DNA of 64,000 nucleotides from positions 62,001-126,000 of the forward strand of contig JAUYGZ010000019.1 in assembly GCA_030690415.1 (NCBI GenBank), in the 5' to 3' direction. The notes beneath the pieces were generated by a model. That model worked only from the letters and a program-made list of their open reading frames with translations. It was not told the DNA's origin and ran no database searches. Each line of letters starts with the position of its first letter. Position 1 is the stretch's first letter. The position numbers and the translations under genes are program-made. The stretch is from a bacterium. GTDB lineage: Bacteria; Patescibacteriota; Gracilibacteria; JAUYGZ01. Shown here piece after piece: positions 62,107 to 64,000 of this stretch.

Positions 62107-62197
62107 TACAGATGTTTTGCCAAAACGTCTCTACCACATACACCCACCAACCCTCAACTCCCAACTCTTGTACAGACGCATAGCTATGCGTCTCTAC
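62107..62197. repeat. two GTAGAGAC-type palindromes between PrgI and TraC genes
   Basis: 62107-62135 has arms GTACAGATG / CGTCTCTAC around TTTTGCCAAAA; 62170-62197 has GTACAGACG / CGTCTCTAC around CATAGCTATG. A few AACCCTC/AACTCCC units lie between them. Confidence 0.85.
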
Positions 62198-62225
62198 GCT
62201 CTCACACCACTCAACCCCCATCCCC

Positions 62226-62966
62226 ATGACAACTTCACCTGATCCAAATCAACCCAAAGATTCCGTGAAAGCACGACCTCCTCAGCAAAAAAGCGCCGCG
62301 ACTCAGCGATTTTTACCGATTGCGGAAATTCATGACAACACGGTGGTTCTTAAAAATGGAGGAATTCGGGCAGTACTCCAAACCACCTCAGTAAACTTCA
62401 ATCTCAAATCAGAAGAAGAACAAAACGCACTTATTCAGGGCTATCAATCTTTCCTGAACTCCCTGGAATTCCCCGTCCAGATCGTCGTGCGATCAAAAAA
62501 ACTCGATATCGACAACTATCTCGAACACCTAGATGAGATCAAAGAACAACAGGAAAATCCTCTGCTCAAGCAACAGACCGCGGAGTACCAGGAGTACGTC
62601 GAAAAGCTGGTCGAATACGCCGATATCATGGAAAAAAAGTTTTATGTCGTCGTTCCGGTCGATCCTCCCACAGGAACCAAAATCAGCTTTATCGACCGAT
62701 TCCTGGGCCACATTTTTCCCAGCGATACCATAGCGAAAACGCGAACCCGTCAAAAAAACTTTAAAGACCTCAGAAAAAAACTGACCCAACGGGTCAACCA
62801 GGTCGAGCAAGCCCTCGTGGGACTAAATATTAGGACCCAAGAGCTCAATACCAAAGAGCTTATCGAGCTTTACTATCAATCCTACAATCCCATCACAGCA
62901 CGCCAGGAAAAAATTAACAAGCTCGAGAAAACCAACATCGAAGACTACGAGGAAGAAAAAAAGTAA
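62226..62966 (+). CDS. TraC-like / VirB4 N-terminal domain protein
   Basis: 246 residues. After a Pro/Gln-rich head comes the TraC/VirB4 N-terminal fold: FLPIAEIHDNTVVLKNGGIR, VLQTTSVNFNLKSEEEQNAL, SFLNSLEFPVQIVVRSKKLD, then a coiled coil and KKFYVVVPVD. No Walker motifs are present, so the ATPase half is encoded elsewhere. In CPR genomes PrgI and TraC genes usually stand next to a VirB4 ATPase gene; here a membrane-protein gene on the other strand follows, so the set may be reduced. Confidence 0.82.
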   Translation: MTTSPDPNQPKDSVKARPPQQKSAATQRFLPIAEIHDNTVVLKNGGIRAVLQTTSVNFNLKSEEEQNALIQGYQSFLNSLEFPVQIVVRSKKLDIDNYLEHLDEIKEQQENPLLKQQTAEYQEYVEKLVEYADIMEKKFYVVVPVDPPTGTKISFIDRFLGHIFPSDTIAKTRTRQKNFKDLRKKLTQRVNQVEQALVGLNIRTQELNTKELIELYYQSYNPITARQEKINKLEKTNIEDYEEEKK

Positions 62967-62968
62967 GT

Positions 62969-64000
62969 TCATCTTTTCTCCAGAATATCCCCCCTCACCC
63001 GCATATCTTCCTGACGATCGAGCAGACAAAACAAGACAAAATACCCGAGAAAAAAGAAAGGAACCAGGAGTAGATACCACTGTTGATGGACCATCATCAA
63101 AAAGAAAAAGCCTGTAAAAACTGAAACCACGATGCCGATAAACACTCGTTGATCACCATAGGCTTTTTGATGGAGAGGAGAAAAGAGTCGCGAAAAGAAT
63201 CCCGAAAGAAATGGAATACGCCTGAATGAATGCTCCAAAAAAAACTGAGAAGCAAACACTGATCGCACCAAAAACGTTGTCAGAAACCCGAGAAGGAGAA
63301 CCCCCAGAAAAAACACAAATAACTCGTGGAAAAAGAAGTTTCTTGCCGAGAGCAGAGCAAGATCAGGTGATGACAAGGTATCACTCCAACTGAAGAGAAA
63401 AGAAACAAACAGCATCATAAGTCCACTCACCCAGACAAATTCCATGAAAATCTGAGGAGTATTCAGGTACGCAGTATCAACAAGTCGAATAAAGTACTGA
63501 ATCACAAAAAGAAAACTCATAAGCTCCAATAAAGAAATGAGAATATCAAATGCCATCCCTTCAAAAAGCAAGATCCACAGATAACTCAGAAAAAGAGAAA
63601 GAAGCGAAAACAAGATCACTCCCCAGGGCATGGAAAAAGAGCGTCGAAAAAGGCTCTTCAGCCGCTCCAGACGAAAGGTCACGACAGACCAGAGAGCAAT
63701 CCCCAGAAGAACCCCGACGGCAAGACCCCCATACACCAAAAGGTAAAAAACCAGCTGGGAAAGAAGGGCCGAAGCACTTCCTGCCTGAACCAGGTAAACC
63801 AATGACCAATCTGTACGATACACCACCAGAGACTCCAAAAAACCCGGAACCCACATGACAAAGGCACCCCATATGACAGCCACAATAAGAGCAGCCCCAT
63901 AATACCAGGACAATCGACGGACATTTCGAAAAAAAGAATACACAATAACCGCCAGAACCAGAGCAAAAAGCACCACACTTCCTCCTCCCCACCAGGGATT
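62969..64000 (-). CDS. polytopic membrane protein (5' end outside window)
   Basis: At least 343 residues in frame to the window edge. The first standard start, a GTG at 63976, is probably not the true one because the frame continues as NPWWGGGSV ahead of it. About nine membrane helices (VVLFALVLAVIVYSFF; LIVAVIWGAFVMWV; LVFYLLVYGGLAVGVLLGIA and more). No transporter or enzyme motif recognised. It is convergent with the TraC-like gene, two bases apart. A component of a secretion or pilus machine is possible but not shown. Confidence 0.7.
   Translation of the reverse strand, partial: NPWWGGGSVVLFALVLAVIVYSFFRNVRRLSWYYGAALIVAVIWGAFVMWVPGFLESLVVYRTDWSLVYLVQAGSASALLSQLVFYLLVYGGLAVGVLLGIALWSVVTFRLERLKSLFRRSFSMPWGVILFSLLSLFLSYLWILLFEGMAFDILISLLELMSFLFVIQYFIRLVDTAYLNTPQIFMEFVWVSGLMMLFVSFLFSWSDTLSSPDLALLSARNFFFHELFVFFLGVLLLGFLTTFLVRSVFASQFFLEHSFRRIPFLSGFFSRLFSPLHQKAYGDQRVFIGIVVSVFTGFFFLMMVHQQWYLLLVPFFFLGYFVLFCLLDRQEDMRVRGDILEKR

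Overview
The window looks like a chromosomal piece of a Candidate Phyla Radiation / Patescibacteria genome. Pointers are free-standing four-helix-bundle (S23-type) genes, a PrgI-TraC secretion pair, MltG, LemA, an HtpX-like M48 protease, RNase Y, a DUF4015 hydrolase, huge surface proteins with an SLH or TSP3/MopE design, and many lone small genes. UGA works as a stop (the znuC TGA sits directly before the znuB ATG; the MNT gene ends in TGA inside the HEPN start region), so a UGA-glycine code is unlikely. A Peregrinibacteria-like lineage fits but is inference. No rRNA, tRNA or CRISPR array was found.

Layout: 1-10.6 kb holds an SLH surface protein (5' cut), ebfC, mltG, hsp20, an AMP-forming acetyl-CoA synthetase and a K+-dependent-type membrane pyrophosphatase. 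From about 11.1 to 29.7 kb the GC skew of the + strand reverses and the content is accessory: a 2066-aa surface protein, a MNT/HEPN pair, two DUF4143-type ATPases separated by composite palindromes, three related exported proteins with a decayed gluzincin-like domain (one fused to leucine-rich repeats but split by a frameshift), and an IS1595-type insertion with its 8-bp target duplication. From 29.8 to 64 kb the content is mostly housekeeping and envelope: agmatine-deiminase-like protein, sugar transferase, galU, GlmU-like enzyme, lemA, htpX, uppP, rsmE, tspO, a zinc-uptake operon with its regulator, a GDPD, a Crp-type regulator, a methyltransferase-glycosyltransferase fusion, glgP, tatD, rny, holB, a pyrophosphate-type phosphofructokinase, and PrgI/TraC.

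Functional links: acetyl-CoA synthetase yields PPi, the membrane PPase turns PPi into an ion gradient, and the phosphofructokinase carries the Lys of PPi-using enzymes, suggesting PPi-centred energy use. GalU, the GlmU-like enzyme, the sugar transferase, UppP, the big glycosyltransferase and MltG serve envelope building. znuA-znuC-znuB-zur-gdpd form one tight operon behind a palindrome likely to be the Zur box.

The most unusual structure is a set of three four-helix-bundle genes (35.8, 54.2 and 59.2 kb), each enclosed by its own inverted repeat and each wedged between two housekeeping genes. They resemble the intervening sequences known from 23S rRNA genes, but here between protein genes. One sits exactly at the start of tatD, which has lost any standard start codon. 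A second system is a family of palindromes with GTAGAGAC arms and variable centres that sits at gene 3' ends and in several cases supplies the stop codon.
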